A stretch of 64,000 bases of DNA from Pseudomonadota bacterium (lineage in GTDB: Bacteria; Pseudomonadota; Gammaproteobacteria; Burkholderiales; Burkholderiaceae_E), in NCBI GenBank assembly GCA_023388075.1, contig JAEWGX010000134.1, positions 1 through 64,000 of the forward strand, in the 5' to 3' direction. The translations under genes were made by a program, and so were the position numbers. The notes below the pieces were generated by a model. The model had not been told where the DNA came from. It searched no databases and saw only the letters and a list, made by a program, of their open reading frames with translations. Positions 44,600-52,866 of this stretch are shown one piece after another; position 1 is the stretch's first letter, and every line of letters begins with the position of its first letter.

Positions 44600-45619
44600 C
44601 TACTGCGCTTCCTTCAGGTAGCGGTCGGAGAAGGACTTCTGCACCTGGGCCATGCGATCGTAGTCGATCGCCTTGGCACGGGCGTACTCGCTCGCGGGCA
44701 GAAACTTCGCCTGGGCTTCCTTGCTGATCGCGGATTCCCGCACCGGCCGCAGGAAGGCGTTGGCCCAGAGCGATTGGCCTTCGTCGGACATGATGAAGTC
44801 GAGCGCCTTCCTGCCGTTGTCCGCGTTGGGGCTGTTGGCGACGAGGCTCATCACGTAGGGGACGATCACCGTGCCTTCGGCAGGGATCACGAACTCGACG
44901 TTCGCCTTGTCCTTGTGCTTCGCGCGATAGGCGTTGAAGTCGTAGTCCAGCAGGATCGCGATCTCGCCGGAGAGCACCCGGGCGTAGGACGTCTGCTTCG
45001 GCACGATCGGGTCGTTCTTCTTGAGCTGCTTGAAGTACTCGATCGCGGCCGAGAAATCCTCCATCGTGCCGCCGCGCGCCTGGTTCACCGCGACCGCGCC
45101 GACGTAGCCGACGAAGGCGGAGGCGGGATCGAGATAGCCGACCAGGCCCTTGTACTCGGGCTTGAGGAGATCGGCCCACGACTTGGGCACCGGCTTGCCC
45201 TTGAGCGCATCCACATTGACCATGAAGCCAAGCGTGCCCGAGTGGATGGTGAACCAGTGGCCTTCGGGATCCTTGAGGCCCTCGGGAATCTGGTCCCAGC
45301 CAGCCGGCTTGTAGGCCGTAGTGACGCCTTCCTTCTTCGCCTGGACCCCGAAGGTCACGCCGTAGTAGGCGATATCGGCAACGGGGCTCGATTTCTCCGC
45401 GACCAGCTGGGCGAGCGTCTGTCCGGAGTTCTTGTTGTCCGGTGGAATCGAGATGGCGGTCTTCGCCTTGATCGCGCGCAACTGGGAGCCCCAGTCGGCC
45501 CACTCCGGCGGGCAGTTGTAGCAGATGGCGTTCTGGGCCATCACGGGCGTAGCGGCCAGCGAGCCGGCGACGAGGGCCGCCGCAAGGCCTGCGCGTGCGA
45601 GGTGTCGAAGTGCTTTCAT
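44600..45619 (-). CDS. ABC transporter periplasmic substrate-binding protein
   Basis: The 339-residue precursor has a signal peptide (GLAAALVAGSLAATPVMAQ, cleavage near residue 29). The mature protein is a type II periplasmic binding protein (NAICYNCPPEWADWG; VPKSWADLLKPEYKGLVGYLDP) of the group that includes iron(III), phosphonate and polyamine binders. The ligand cannot be told from sequence; the operon's phosphodiesterase hints at a phosphorylated compound. Its ATG overlaps the stop of the LacI gene (ATGA), so regulator and binding protein are translationally coupled. Confidence 0.86.
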   Translation of the reverse strand: MKALRHLARAGLAAALVAGSLAATPVMAQNAICYNCPPEWADWGSQLRAIKAKTAISIPPDNKNSGQTLAQLVAEKSSPVADIAYYGVTFGVQAKKEGVTTAYKPAGWDQIPEGLKDPEGHWFTIHSGTLGFMVNVDALKGKPVPKSWADLLKPEYKGLVGYLDPASAFVGYVGAVAVNQARGGTMEDFSAAIEYFKQLKKNDPIVPKQTSYARVLSGEIAILLDYDFNAYRAKHKDKANVEFVIPAEGTVIVPYVMSLVANSPNADNGRKALDFIMSDEGQSLWANAFLRPVRESAISKEAQAKFLPASEYARAKAIDYDRMAQVQKSFSDRYLKEAQ

Positions 45620-46698
45620 TGGACTATCCCTGGGTTGGTCGGATTGGACTTCGAGGGTAGGCGCCGGGTGGTCCCGGGCCGTGAAGTGCGCGAGGGGGAA
45701 GGCTGCGTCGGCATCGGCGCGCCGCAGGATTCTCCCTTGCGCAGGCGAAAGGGCAGGCTCCTGCTGTCAGAGGGCAATGGCCGCCGCCCCGCAGCGAGCG
45801 CCGCGACCAGCGTTGCGACGCACGTCTTGCCGATCTCGCGGTTCGGCGTGGCGATGGTGCTGAGCCGCGGCGAGAGATCCTCGCCGATCGCTATGCCGTC
45901 GATCCCGGCGACCGAGAGGCCGCCGGGCACCGGGAGGCCGGCGAGCCGGGCCGCGCGGATGCAGCGCACCGCAAGCAGGTCGTTGGAGCAGACCAGCGCG
46001 GTCGGCCGGTCGGCGCGGGCTAGCCGCGCGCTCAGCGGATCGACCGCCGTCTGCACGAAGGGCATCTCGATCAGTTCGCCGGCCGGCAGCCCGGCCCGCG
46101 CGAGACCGGCCTGGAAGCCGCGATGACGCTGGCGTGCGCGATCCGAGGCGGCGAGCGTGCCGCTCGCCATCGCGATTCGGCGATGACCGAGCGAGACCAG
46201 GTAGGCGACCAGCTCGCTGAAGGCCGCCTCGTTGTCCACCGAGACGCAAGCGTGGCGGGGATGTCGGTTGTGGGCGAGCACATAGGCGGCGCCCGCGAGC
46301 CGTTGCAGACTTGGCGAGCGGGCCGCATTGGCGACCGTGACGATCATGCCGTCGACGTCGCGGGCGAGCAGCCGGTCGATCGCGGCGGCCTCCCGCTTGA
46401 CGTCGTAGTCGGTGACCAGCGGCACGATCGAATAGCCGGCAGTGGCCGCGGCTTCTGCGATGCCGTCGAGACACTCCGCGAATACCGGGTTGAGCAGCGT
46501 CGGCAGGACGACGCCTAGGATGCGGCTCTTCTGGGTGCGCAGGGTCCTCGCGCTGGCGTTAGGGACGAAGCCGAGCCTGCGGGCAGCTGCGATTACCCGC
46601 TCCCGCGTGGCGGACGACACGCGGGCCGGGCGATTGAAGACCCGGGAGACGGTGGTGATCGAAACCCCGGCTTGGCGGGCGACAGCGTGGATGGACAT
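45616..46698 (-). CDS. LacI-family regulator of the ABC uptake operon
   Basis: The 360-residue protein has an N-terminal LacI helix-turn-helix (MSIHAVARQAGVSITTVSRVFNRPARVSSATRERV) with hinge helix PNASARTLRTQ, then a periplasmic-binding-like effector domain (ILGVVLPTLLNPVF ... VAGIDGIAIGEDLSPRLSTI). A tail of about 40 Pro/Ser/Arg-rich residues is unusual. ATG 46698 gives the canonical LacI start. It is the first gene of the operon, and an 18-bp palindrome lies 27 bp upstream, so it most likely represses itself and the transporter until ligand appears. Confidence 0.9.
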   Translation of the reverse strand: MSIHAVARQAGVSITTVSRVFNRPARVSSATRERVIAAARRLGFVPNASARTLRTQKSRILGVVLPTLLNPVFAECLDGIAEAAATAGYSIVPLVTDYDVKREAAAIDRLLARDVDGMIVTVANAARSPSLQRLAGAAYVLAHNRHPRHACVSVDNEAAFSELVAYLVSLGHRRIAMASGTLAASDRARQRHRGFQAGLARAGLPAGELIEMPFVQTAVDPLSARLARADRPTALVCSNDLLAVRCIRAARLAGLPVPGGLSVAGIDGIAIGEDLSPRLSTIATPNREIGKTCVATLVAALAAGRRPLPSDSRSLPFRLRKGESCGAPMPTQPSPSRTSRPGTTRRLPSKSNPTNPGIVQ

Positions 46699-46724
46699 GC
46701 GGATGCGCAGTGCCTGGTGGCTCG

Positions 46725-46742
46725 ATGGAAAACGTTTTCCAT
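46725..46742. promoter_or_regulatory. 18-bp palindromic LacI-type operator
   Basis: ATGGAAAACGTTTTCCAT is an exact palindrome with the central CG typical of LacI/PurR-family operators. It lies 27-44 bp upstream of the LacI start and is well placed to block transcription of the whole lacI-ABC-phosphodiesterase operon. Confidence 0.8.
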
Positions 46743-46865
46743 TCGGTCTCAAAAGTACTGCGGTTGGATGACAATGTCATGACGCGGTGTAGCGAAGACC
46801 GGCGGAGGGGGGCGACCGACGAGCGTTGGTCGAAGATCGTTGCCACTGGCAATGCCGTACCTTGA

Positions 46866-47087
46866 GATGAGGCCGCGGACCGCATCGCTGAAATCGTCGA
46901 GGCGGTGCAAGTACTCGCCTCGAGTCCGCTCATCGGACGTCCCGTGAAAGGTGGCAAGCGCGAGTTGGTCGTCGGGAGAGCGGCGCGAGGATACGTCCTG
47001 CTCTATCGCTTCGAACCGGTTGTCGACGCCGTATTCGTGCTCGCTGCGAGGAACCAGCGCGAGGCAGGCTACAAGCGAAAGGCCTAG
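46866..47087 (+). pseudogene. parE: Truncated ParE/RelE-type toxin remnant
   Basis: From 46866 the frame reads DEAADRIAEIVEAVQVLASSPLIG, then GRPVKGGKRELVVG, a YVLLYRF segment and the C-terminal NQREAGYKRKA. This matches the C-terminal two thirds of ParE-family toxins, including the conserved Arg/Lys and YRF core. The frame has a stop just upstream (46863), so the first 30 or so residues are missing and there is no antitoxin gene; a GTG at 46905 is the only in-frame start. It is probably inactive. Confidence 0.68.
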
Positions 47088-48142
47088 CGCCTCCGAGGCG
47101 GTGCCGTGCTGTCCCTTACAACCAGATCCACCGCCAGCTCCTTCACCGGGTTGGCCGTCTCTCCCGCGATCCGCGACAGCAGATGCGCCGCCGCCGATTC
47201 CCCGAGCTCCCTCGTCGGCACCCGCACGGTGGTCAACGCCGGCGTGATCAGGGACGAGATCTCCAGGTCGTCGAAGCCGATCACCGACAGGTCGCCCGGC
47301 ACCTCCAGTCCGAGCGCCCGCGCCTCGGCCAGTGCGCCGATCGCCAGCACGTCGTTGCCGCAGACGACCGCGGTAGGCGCCGGCTTGCGCGCGGCCAGGG
47401 TGTGCATCGCGGCCCGGCCGGCGGCGAAGGTGTAGGGCGCCTCCAGCACGCGTGAGTCGTCGAGGGGCAACTGCCGCTCGGCCATCGCCTCGCGTACCCC
47501 GGCGAGCCGCTCCAGCGCGCGATCGTTGTACGCCGTTTCCCCCGCGATCATCGCGATCCGGCGATGCCCCATGTCGAGCAGGTAGCGCGTCACCCGCGCC
47601 GCGGCCTCCCGGTTGCGGAATCCGACGCACGGATGACGTCCATCCGGGTCGATCGCCCAGGTGAGCACGTACGGCATCCGGAAGTTCTCCAGCGTCGCGA
47701 AGATCGCAGGCTCGTGCGTGAGGCCCACCAGCACGATGCCGTCGACGCCCCGCTCGATCAGCGATTGGATGATCTCGTACTCCGTCTTCGCGTCGAACTC
47801 GTGGCAGGCCACCAGCAGGTTGTAGCCGTTCGCCTTCAGCACCTTCTGCAGGCCGTGGGTGGCATTGGCGAAGATCGAGTTGTCCAGCGTCGGGATCACG
47901 ACACCGACCGTGCGGGTGCGACGCGAGCGCAGGGCGCGGGCCGCGCCATGAGGCACGTAGCCGGAGACCTGGACGGCCTCGCGCACGCGGCGCAGCGCGT
48001 CGGCGCTCACCTTGTCCGGTGTGGTCAGCGCGCGCGAGACGGTGGCAGGCGAGACGCCGGCGCGGCGCGCCACGTCTCGCAACTTGATCTGTGTCTGTTC
48101 GGCTGGCTTGTCCATCTCGATCGGCGCAGGGCTCGTCCGCAT
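47084..48142 (-). CDS. LacI-family regulator divergent from the hps-like operon
   Basis: The 352-residue protein has a LacI-type DNA-binding domain (IKLRDVARRAGVSPATVSRALTTPDKVSADALRRV) with hinge (PHGAARALRSRR) and a sugar-binding-like effector domain (VGVVIPTLDNSIFANATHGLQ ... VIGFDDLEISSLITPALTTV). ATG 48142 and ATG 48115 are both possible starts; the second is nearer the domain. The divergent spacer holds two operator-like sites, one beside each gene. It probably controls the dehydrogenase/TRAP operon and itself. Confidence 0.9.
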   Translation of the reverse strand: MRTSPAPIEMDKPAEQTQIKLRDVARRAGVSPATVSRALTTPDKVSADALRRVREAVQVSGYVPHGAARALRSRRTRTVGVVIPTLDNSIFANATHGLQKVLKANGYNLLVACHEFDAKTEYEIIQSLIERGVDGIVLVGLTHEPAIFATLENFRMPYVLTWAIDPDGRHPCVGFRNREAAARVTRYLLDMGHRRIAMIAGETAYNDRALERLAGVREAMAERQLPLDDSRVLEAPYTFAAGRAAMHTLAARKPAPTAVVCGNDVLAIGALAEARALGLEVPGDLSVIGFDDLEISSLITPALTTVRVPTRELGESAAAHLLSRIAGETANPVKELAVDLVVRDSTAPPRRR

Positions 48143-48157
48143 TATCCATGCTTTGGC

Positions 48158-48171
48158 GAGATCGATTCCAC
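48158..48171. promoter_or_regulatory. Operator-like site near the LacI gene
   Basis: GAGATCGATTCCAC (minus strand GTGGAATCGATCTC) shares the GTGGAATCGAT core with the site at 48234-48247 in inverted orientation, and has a central CG. It sits 16-29 bp upstream of the regulator start, so autoregulation is likely. Confidence 0.6.
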
Positions 48172-48199
48172 GATATGCGACGGCCCGTTGCCAGGGGCG

Positions 48200-48229
48200 T
48201 TGACAATCCCGGCGTAACGGGACTAGAGT
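48200..48229 (+). promoter_or_regulatory. Sigma-70 promoter of the hps-like operon
   Basis: TTGACA (48200-48205, perfect -35) and TAGAGT (48224-48229, -10) are separated by 18 bp. Transcription would start near 48236, inside the adjacent operator. Confidence 0.7.
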
Positions 48230-48233
48230 GCCG

Positions 48234-48247
48234 TGGAATCGATTTCA
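48234..48247. promoter_or_regulatory. LacI-type operator overlapping the start point
   Basis: TGGAATCGATTTCA is palindromic at 12 of 14 positions with a central CG, typical of LacI-family operators. It overlaps the predicted transcription start of the dehydrogenase operon, where a bound repressor would block initiation. It shares its core with the site at 48158-48171. Confidence 0.7.
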
Positions 48248-48279
48248 GAATCGATCGAGGAAGGCGGGGAGACATTCGC

Positions 48280-49584
48280 GTGGCCGTTCGCTACCTGAAG
48301 AAGGCGACGAAGACGCCGGCGTCGGAGGAAGGCGACGCCCGCGCCGTGGTGGCCGACATGCTGGCCGTGATCCGGCGCGGCGGCGAGGCGGCAGTTCGCG
48401 ACTACGCCAGGAAGCTCGACGGCTGGCAGGGCGGAATCATCGTAACGCCCGAGGAGATCGAGCGCCGCACACGCGACATCCCTGCCGGCATCCGGCGGGA
48501 CATCGAGTTCGCCGCCAGCCAGGTCCGGCGGTTCGCCGAAGCGCAGCGCGACTCGATCAGGGAGTTCTCGATCGAGCTGCGGCCCGGCCTTGTCGCCGGA
48601 CAGCGGCTGGTGCCGGTGAACGTCGCCGGCTGCTACGTCCCCACCGGCCGCTATGCGCACATCGCGTCCGCGTACATGAGCGTGGCGACGGCCAAGGCCG
48701 CGGGCGTGTCCACGGTGATCGCCTGTTCCACGCCCTTCCGTGGCGAGGGTGTCCATCCGCAGGTGCTCTATGCGATGCAGGTCGCCGGAGCCGACGTGGT
48801 GATGACGCTGGGTGGCGTGCAGGCGATCGCCGCCATGGCCTACGGCCTGTTCAGCGGCAAGCCCGCGGACATCATCGTCGGCCCGGGCAACAAGTACGTC
48901 GCCGAGGCGAAACGGATGCTCTTCGGCCAGGTCGGCATCGACGTCTTCGCCGGACCCTCGGAGGTGTGCGTGATCGCGGACGGCTCGGCGGACCCGGAGA
49001 TCGTCGCCTCCGACCTGGTCGGGCAGGCCGAGCACGGCCACGAGTCCCCGGCGTGGCTGATCTGTCTCTCGCAGCCCCTTGCGGAACGAGTGATCGCGCT
49101 CGTGCCGGAGCTCATCGCGGCGCTTCCGGAGACGGCACGCGATGCCGCCGGAGCCGCCTGGCGCGACTACGGTCAGGTGGCGATCTGCGACACCCGGGAA
49201 GAGGCGGTGGCCGTCTCGGACGGATTCGCGCCCGAGCACCTGGAGGTTCACGCCGCGGACCTCGACTGGTGGCTTGCCCACCTCACCGCCTACGGCTCGC
49301 TCTTCCTCGGCGAGGAGACCACGGTGGCCTACGGCGACAAGGCTTCCGGTCCGAACCACATCCTGCCCACCAAGGGCGCCGCCCGCTATTCCGGCGGACT
49401 CTCGGTGCACAAGTTCATGAAGACGCTGACCTGGCAGCGCATGAACCGGGACGCCACCCGCGAGCTCGCCCCGGTGACGGCGCGCATCTCGCGCCTCGAG
49501 GGCATGGAGGCGCACGCCCGCACCGCCGATGACCGGCTGCGCAAGTACTTCCCGGGCGAGACCTTCGAGACCACCGCGCCATGA
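48280..49584 (+). CDS. hpsN: HisD-family dehydrogenase, likely sulfopropanediol 3-dehydrogenase (HpsN)
   Basis: The 434-residue protein is a histidinol-dehydrogenase homologue: GPGNKYVAEAKR, GPSEVCVIAD, Zn ligands Gln249 and His252 in GQAEHG, Asp353, and catalytic Glu319/His320 in APEHLE. No his genes surround it; instead it heads an operon with an SDR, a zinc ADH and a TRAP transporter. That is the arrangement of the DHPS pathway, where HpsN oxidises (R)-2,3-dihydroxypropane-1-sulfonate to (R)-sulfolactate in two NAD steps. Start GTG 48280 follows GGGGAG. Substrate assignment rests on context and family; another diol is possible. Confidence 0.72.
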   Translation: MAVRYLKKATKTPASEEGDARAVVADMLAVIRRGGEAAVRDYARKLDGWQGGIIVTPEEIERRTRDIPAGIRRDIEFAASQVRRFAEAQRDSIREFSIELRPGLVAGQRLVPVNVAGCYVPTGRYAHIASAYMSVATAKAAGVSTVIACSTPFRGEGVHPQVLYAMQVAGADVVMTLGGVQAIAAMAYGLFSGKPADIIVGPGNKYVAEAKRMLFGQVGIDVFAGPSEVCVIADGSADPEIVASDLVGQAEHGHESPAWLICLSQPLAERVIALVPELIAALPETARDAAGAAWRDYGQVAICDTREEAVAVSDGFAPEHLEVHAADLDWWLAHLTAYGSLFLGEETTVAYGDKASGPNHILPTKGAARYSGGLSVHKFMKTLTWQRMNRDATRELAPVTARISRLEGMEAHARTADDRLRKYFPGETFETTAP

Positions 49585-50351
49585 CGATCACCGAGCGACT
49601 CTTCGGGTTGGCCGGCAAGGTGGCGCTGGTAACGGGCGCCGGGTCCGGAATCGGCCAGGCGATCGCACTCGCCCTGGCGGAGGCCGGCGCCGCGACGGTG
49701 CTGGTCGGGCGGCGCCGGGAGCCGCTCGAGGCGACCGCGGCGACGGTCGAATCGCTGGGCAGCCGCGCCGCGGTGCTGCCCTGCGACCTGTCCCGGCATG
49801 ACGCGCTCCAGCACTGCGCCGACGCTGCCGGCAGCGCCTTCGGTGCGCCGCACATCCTGGTCTCGGCTGCCGGCGTGAACCTGCGGCGGCCGATCGACGA
49901 GGTCCGTCCCGACGACTGGGATGCGACGCTGCGGATCAACCTGGACGCGCCGTTCTTCCTGGCACAGCGCCTCGCCCCCGCGATGATCGCGCGGCACTGG
50001 GGCCGCATCATCAACATCGCCTCGCTGCAGTCGATGCGGGCGTTGCCGAACGGCAGCGCCTACGGTGCATCCAAGGGCGCCGTGATGCAGCTCACCCGCG
50101 CGCAGGCCCAGGCCTGGTCGCGTCACGGCGTCAACGTGAATGCGATCGCCCCGGGCTTCTTTCGGACCGCCCTGACCGCTCCGGTCCTCGACGACCCGGT
50201 GCTTTCGCGCGAGCTCGCGGCCCGAACCTTCATCGGCCGCAACGGCGTGCTCGCGGACCTGGCCGGCGCGGCGATCTTCCTCGCGAGCGCGGCTTCCGAC
50301 TACGTGACCGGCCAGACGCTGTTCGTCGACGGCGGCTTCTCGGCCGGATAG
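49581..50351 (+). CDS. SDR-family dehydrogenase (HpsO-like position)
   Basis: The 256-residue classical short-chain dehydrogenase has the cofactor motif TGAGSGIG (residues 18-25), the SAAG segment and the active-site Tyr161/Lys165 (YGASK). A basic residue pair (GRRRE) after the second strand allows either NAD or NADP. It overlaps the upstream gene (ATGA). In DHPS operons one of two extra dehydrogenases converts the S-enantiomer by way of the C2 ketone; this gene fits that role by position. Confidence 0.85.
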   Translation: MTITERLFGLAGKVALVTGAGSGIGQAIALALAEAGAATVLVGRRREPLEATAATVESLGSRAAVLPCDLSRHDALQHCADAAGSAFGAPHILVSAAGVNLRRPIDEVRPDDWDATLRINLDAPFFLAQRLAPAMIARHWGRIINIASLQSMRALPNGSAYGASKGAVMQLTRAQAQAWSRHGVNVNAIAPGFFRTALTAPVLDDPVLSRELAARTFIGRNGVLADLAGAAIFLASAASDYVTGQTLFVDGGFSAG

Positions 50352-50362
50352 GAAGGGCGTCG

Positions 50363-51355
50363 ATGAAAGCGCTCGTCTACACCGGCCCGAACCAGGTGCG
50401 CTATCGTGACGAGCCGGACCCTCGGCCGGCCGACGGCGAGGTCCTGATCCGCATCGAGGCAGCCGGCATCTGCGGCTCCGACATGCACGCCTACCACGGC
50501 CACGATCCGCGCCGGGTGCCGCCGATGATCCTGGGGCACGAGCTGGCCGGACGCATCCTGAACGGGCCTGGCGCCGGTCGCCGCGTCACCGTCAACCCGC
50601 TCATCACCTGCGGCCATTGCGACTACTGCGTGACCGGGCGCAACAACCTCTGCGAGAACCGCGGCATGGTCGGGATGACCCGGGCGGGCGCCTTCGCCGA
50701 GCTGATGACCATACCGGCGGCGAGCGTGATCGACGTGCCGCAGGACATGGCGCCGCGGCAGGTGGCGCTGACCGAGCCGGCCGCGACCGCGCTGCATGCG
50801 ATGAACCTGGCCGGCCGGGCGCTGGCGAGGCCGCTGCCGGAGGCGCGGGTGCTCGTCATTGGCGGTGGTGCCGTCGGGCTGCTCACGGCGCTGCTCTTGC
50901 GGTCCTACGGATGCCGCGGCGTCGTCCTGGCGGAAACCAACCCACTGCGGCGACGGTCCGTCGAGCAGACGGAGGCCGCGCGCGCCTTCGACCCGCAGCA
51001 GCAGCAGCCGAAGGCGGGCCACTACGACCTGGTGGTCGATGCGGTCGGCGGCAAGACGACCCGTGCCAGCGCGCTGGCGTCGGTGAGGCCCGGCGGCGTC
51101 ATCCTGCACATCGGGCTCATGGACTGGTCGAGCGAGATCGACATGCGCAGGCTCACGCTTGCGGAGATCACGCTGATCGGCACGTATACCTATTCCACCG
51201 CGGACATGCGCGCGACGGTCCGTGCGCTGCACGAGGGCGCCTTCGGCGACCTAGGCTGGGTGGAGACGCGGTCGCTTGCCGACGGCGCTGCGGCCTTCAT
51301 GGATCTGGATCAGGGTCGCAGCGGTGCGGCCAAGATCGTGCTGCAGCCGCACTGA
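50363..51355 (+). CDS. Zinc-dependent alcohol dehydrogenase (HpsP-like position)
   Basis: The 330-residue medium-chain dehydrogenase has catalytic zinc ligands Cys37, His59 and Glu60 (LGHE) and a structural zinc site Cys83, Cys86, Cys89 and Cys97. A Rossmann fold begins at VLVIGGGAVGLL. It follows the SDR gene by 11 bp. Together the two could interconvert enantiomers of a vicinal diol through a ketone, feeding the HisD-like enzyme. Confidence 0.86.
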   Translation: MKALVYTGPNQVRYRDEPDPRPADGEVLIRIEAAGICGSDMHAYHGHDPRRVPPMILGHELAGRILNGPGAGRRVTVNPLITCGHCDYCVTGRNNLCENRGMVGMTRAGAFAELMTIPAASVIDVPQDMAPRQVALTEPAATALHAMNLAGRALARPLPEARVLVIGGGAVGLLTALLLRSYGCRGVVLAETNPLRRRSVEQTEAARAFDPQQQQPKAGHYDLVVDAVGGKTTRASALASVRPGGVILHIGLMDWSSEIDMRRLTLAEITLIGTYTYSTADMRATVRALHEGAFGDLGWVETRSLADGAAAFMDLDQGRSGAAKIVLQPH

Positions 51356-51365
51356 GGAGCGTAGG

Positions 51366-51650
51366 ATGGCATTCGAGGCGGCTGAGCGCGCGGCAGGCAC
51401 CGAAGGGACGGAACGGCGCGCCGCCTCGCGCGATCGCCGCGGCCGGTGGCTGTACGCGATCGCCGCCCTCGGCGTCCTGCTTTATTTCGCGAACGTCGCG
51501 GTGGGGCTCGCGGCGACGAAGCTCGGCTGGAAGGTGGCGAGGCTGAGCGACGTCTGGGAGTTCCTCATCGTGCTGGTCTCGATGGTCTTCTTCGTCGCCG
51601 GCCTGCTGGCGGCGGAAAGGCAGCGGCCGGACGAGCCGCGCAATCACTGA
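51366..51650 (+). CDS. Small two-helix membrane protein of unknown function
   Basis: The 94-residue protein has a charged N-terminus (RRAASRDRRGRW), a first hydrophobic helix (LYAIAALGVLLYFANVAVGLAA), a short amphipathic loop and a second helix (FLIVLVSMVFFVAGLLAA), then a polar tail. It is not a DctQ subunit, which has four helices and is encoded separately downstream. It lies 10 bp after the ADH gene and 30 bp before the TRAP binding-protein gene, so it is part of the operon, perhaps a transporter accessory. ATG 51366 follows TAGG. Confidence 0.65.
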   Translation: MAFEAAERAAGTEGTERRAASRDRRGRWLYAIAALGVLLYFANVAVGLAATKLGWKVARLSDVWEFLIVLVSMVFFVAGLLAAERQRPDEPRNH

Positions 51651-51680
51651 AGTTCCAACCAAGGATCGGAGGAGCACATC

Positions 51681-52862
51681 ATGTCCAGGAACCTGTCGCA
51701 CCCCGAAGTCCAGCGCGCAGCCGGCGCGCTTGCCTCGCCCGGTCGTCGCCGCTTTCTCGCGGTGGCCGAGCGCTATGGATTCACGACCGCCGTGCTGGCG
51801 AGCAGCGGCGGCTACTTGTGGTCGGACCGCGCGGTGGCACAGGCCGCCGCCGACGAGGCCGCGAAGGCGAAGGCGGCCAAGCACACCATGATCTTCGCGA
51901 CCGAGTACAAGCTCGACGCCTACAAGACGTATCCCATCATGCAGGAGGCCTTCAAGGAGAACCTCCAGAAGGCGAGCGGCGGCGCGCTCTACGTCCGACT
52001 GCATCCGGCCGGGCAGCTGGGGGTCGGCGCCGCGCTGGGGCAGAAGGTGCAGGGCGGCACGGTGCATGGCGGGGCGCTGTCGCTCTCGAACTTCTCGCCG
52101 TTCGCTCCGGTGGTGGACGTGATCAATATCCCGTTCTGGTGCGGCGAGAACCAGCGCTTCGCCAACCTGGTGACTTCCAAGGCCTGGGCGGACGAGATCA
52201 ATCCCCGGGTCAACGCGAAGAACTTCAAGCCGATGTTCTACTACACCGTCGATCCCCGCACGATCGCGGCGCGCAAGGGCCTGGGGCGTGTCATCAAGAC
52301 GCCGGAGGACATGCGCGGGGTCAAGATGCGGATTCCCCCGTCCAAGCTGCTCGGCAAGTTCTACCAGCTCGCGGGCGCGAACCCGACCATCGTGCCGTGG
52401 GGGGAAACGCCCACCGCGCTCAAGCAGGGGGTTGCCGATGCGCTCGATCCCGCGATCGGCGCGCTCTACACCTTCGGGTTCATCGACATCCTGGAGTCCA
52501 TCAGCGCCGTGGCGTCGGTGCCCGATGCGCAGATGTTCGCCTGCAACCTTGCCTGGTACAACAAGCTGCCGAAGGACCTCCAGGAGAAGTTCGAGCAGGC
52601 GTCCGAGATGACCCAGGAGGCATCGTTCAAGCAGATCGAGGTTGCCCGCAAGACTTCCATCGATGCCATGAGCAAGGCGGGGGTCAAGTTCTACAAGCCC
52701 ACGGAGGCGGAGCAGAAGCAGTGGGCGGAGGCCTGCGGCGAGCAGCGCGCCGAATGGGACGAGCACAAGGTGGAGCTGGCCGGCAGCAAGGCCAACTTCG
52801 ACAAGCTCAAGACGGCCGCCAACACGAAGGGCCGGTACACGGTGGGCGACTACCAGGGCTGA
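51681..52862 (+). CDS. dctP: TRAP transporter substrate-binding protein (DctP)
   Basis: The 393-residue protein has a Tat-like or long signal region (GRRRFLAVAERYGF ... GGYLW) and a DctP fold from about residue 65 (HTMIFATEYKLDAYKTYPIMQEAFKENL). It contains the LHPAGQLGVGAALGQKVQGG segment, the KTPEDMRGVKMRIPPS ligand-carboxylate motif with its Arg, and VPWGETPTALKQGVADALD. It would capture the operon's substrate in the periplasm; a sulfonate such as DHPS is expected from context. Confidence 0.88.
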   Translation: MSRNLSHPEVQRAAGALASPGRRRFLAVAERYGFTTAVLASSGGYLWSDRAVAQAAADEAAKAKAAKHTMIFATEYKLDAYKTYPIMQEAFKENLQKASGGALYVRLHPAGQLGVGAALGQKVQGGTVHGGALSLSNFSPFAPVVDVINIPFWCGENQRFANLVTSKAWADEINPRVNAKNFKPMFYYTVDPRTIAARKGLGRVIKTPEDMRGVKMRIPPSKLLGKFYQLAGANPTIVPWGETPTALKQGVADALDPAIGALYTFGFIDILESISAVASVPDAQMFACNLAWYNKLPKDLQEKFEQASEMTQEASFKQIEVARKTSIDAMSKAGVKFYKPTEAEQKQWAEACGEQRAEWDEHKVELAGSKANFDKLKTAANTKGRYTVGDYQG

Positions 52863-52866
52863 CCCG

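Noticed and set aside
46749..48275. A 508-codon minus-strand frame spanning the parE remnant and the second LacI gene
   Set aside because: It runs out of frame through a well-supported LacI protein and antisense to the parE piece; no motif supports it.
48280..49584. Assignment of the HisD-like gene as histidinol dehydrogenase of histidine biosynthesis
   Set aside because: No his genes adjoin it, and it leads an operon of two other dehydrogenases and a TRAP importer under a LacI regulator, which fits a catabolic diol dehydrogenase.
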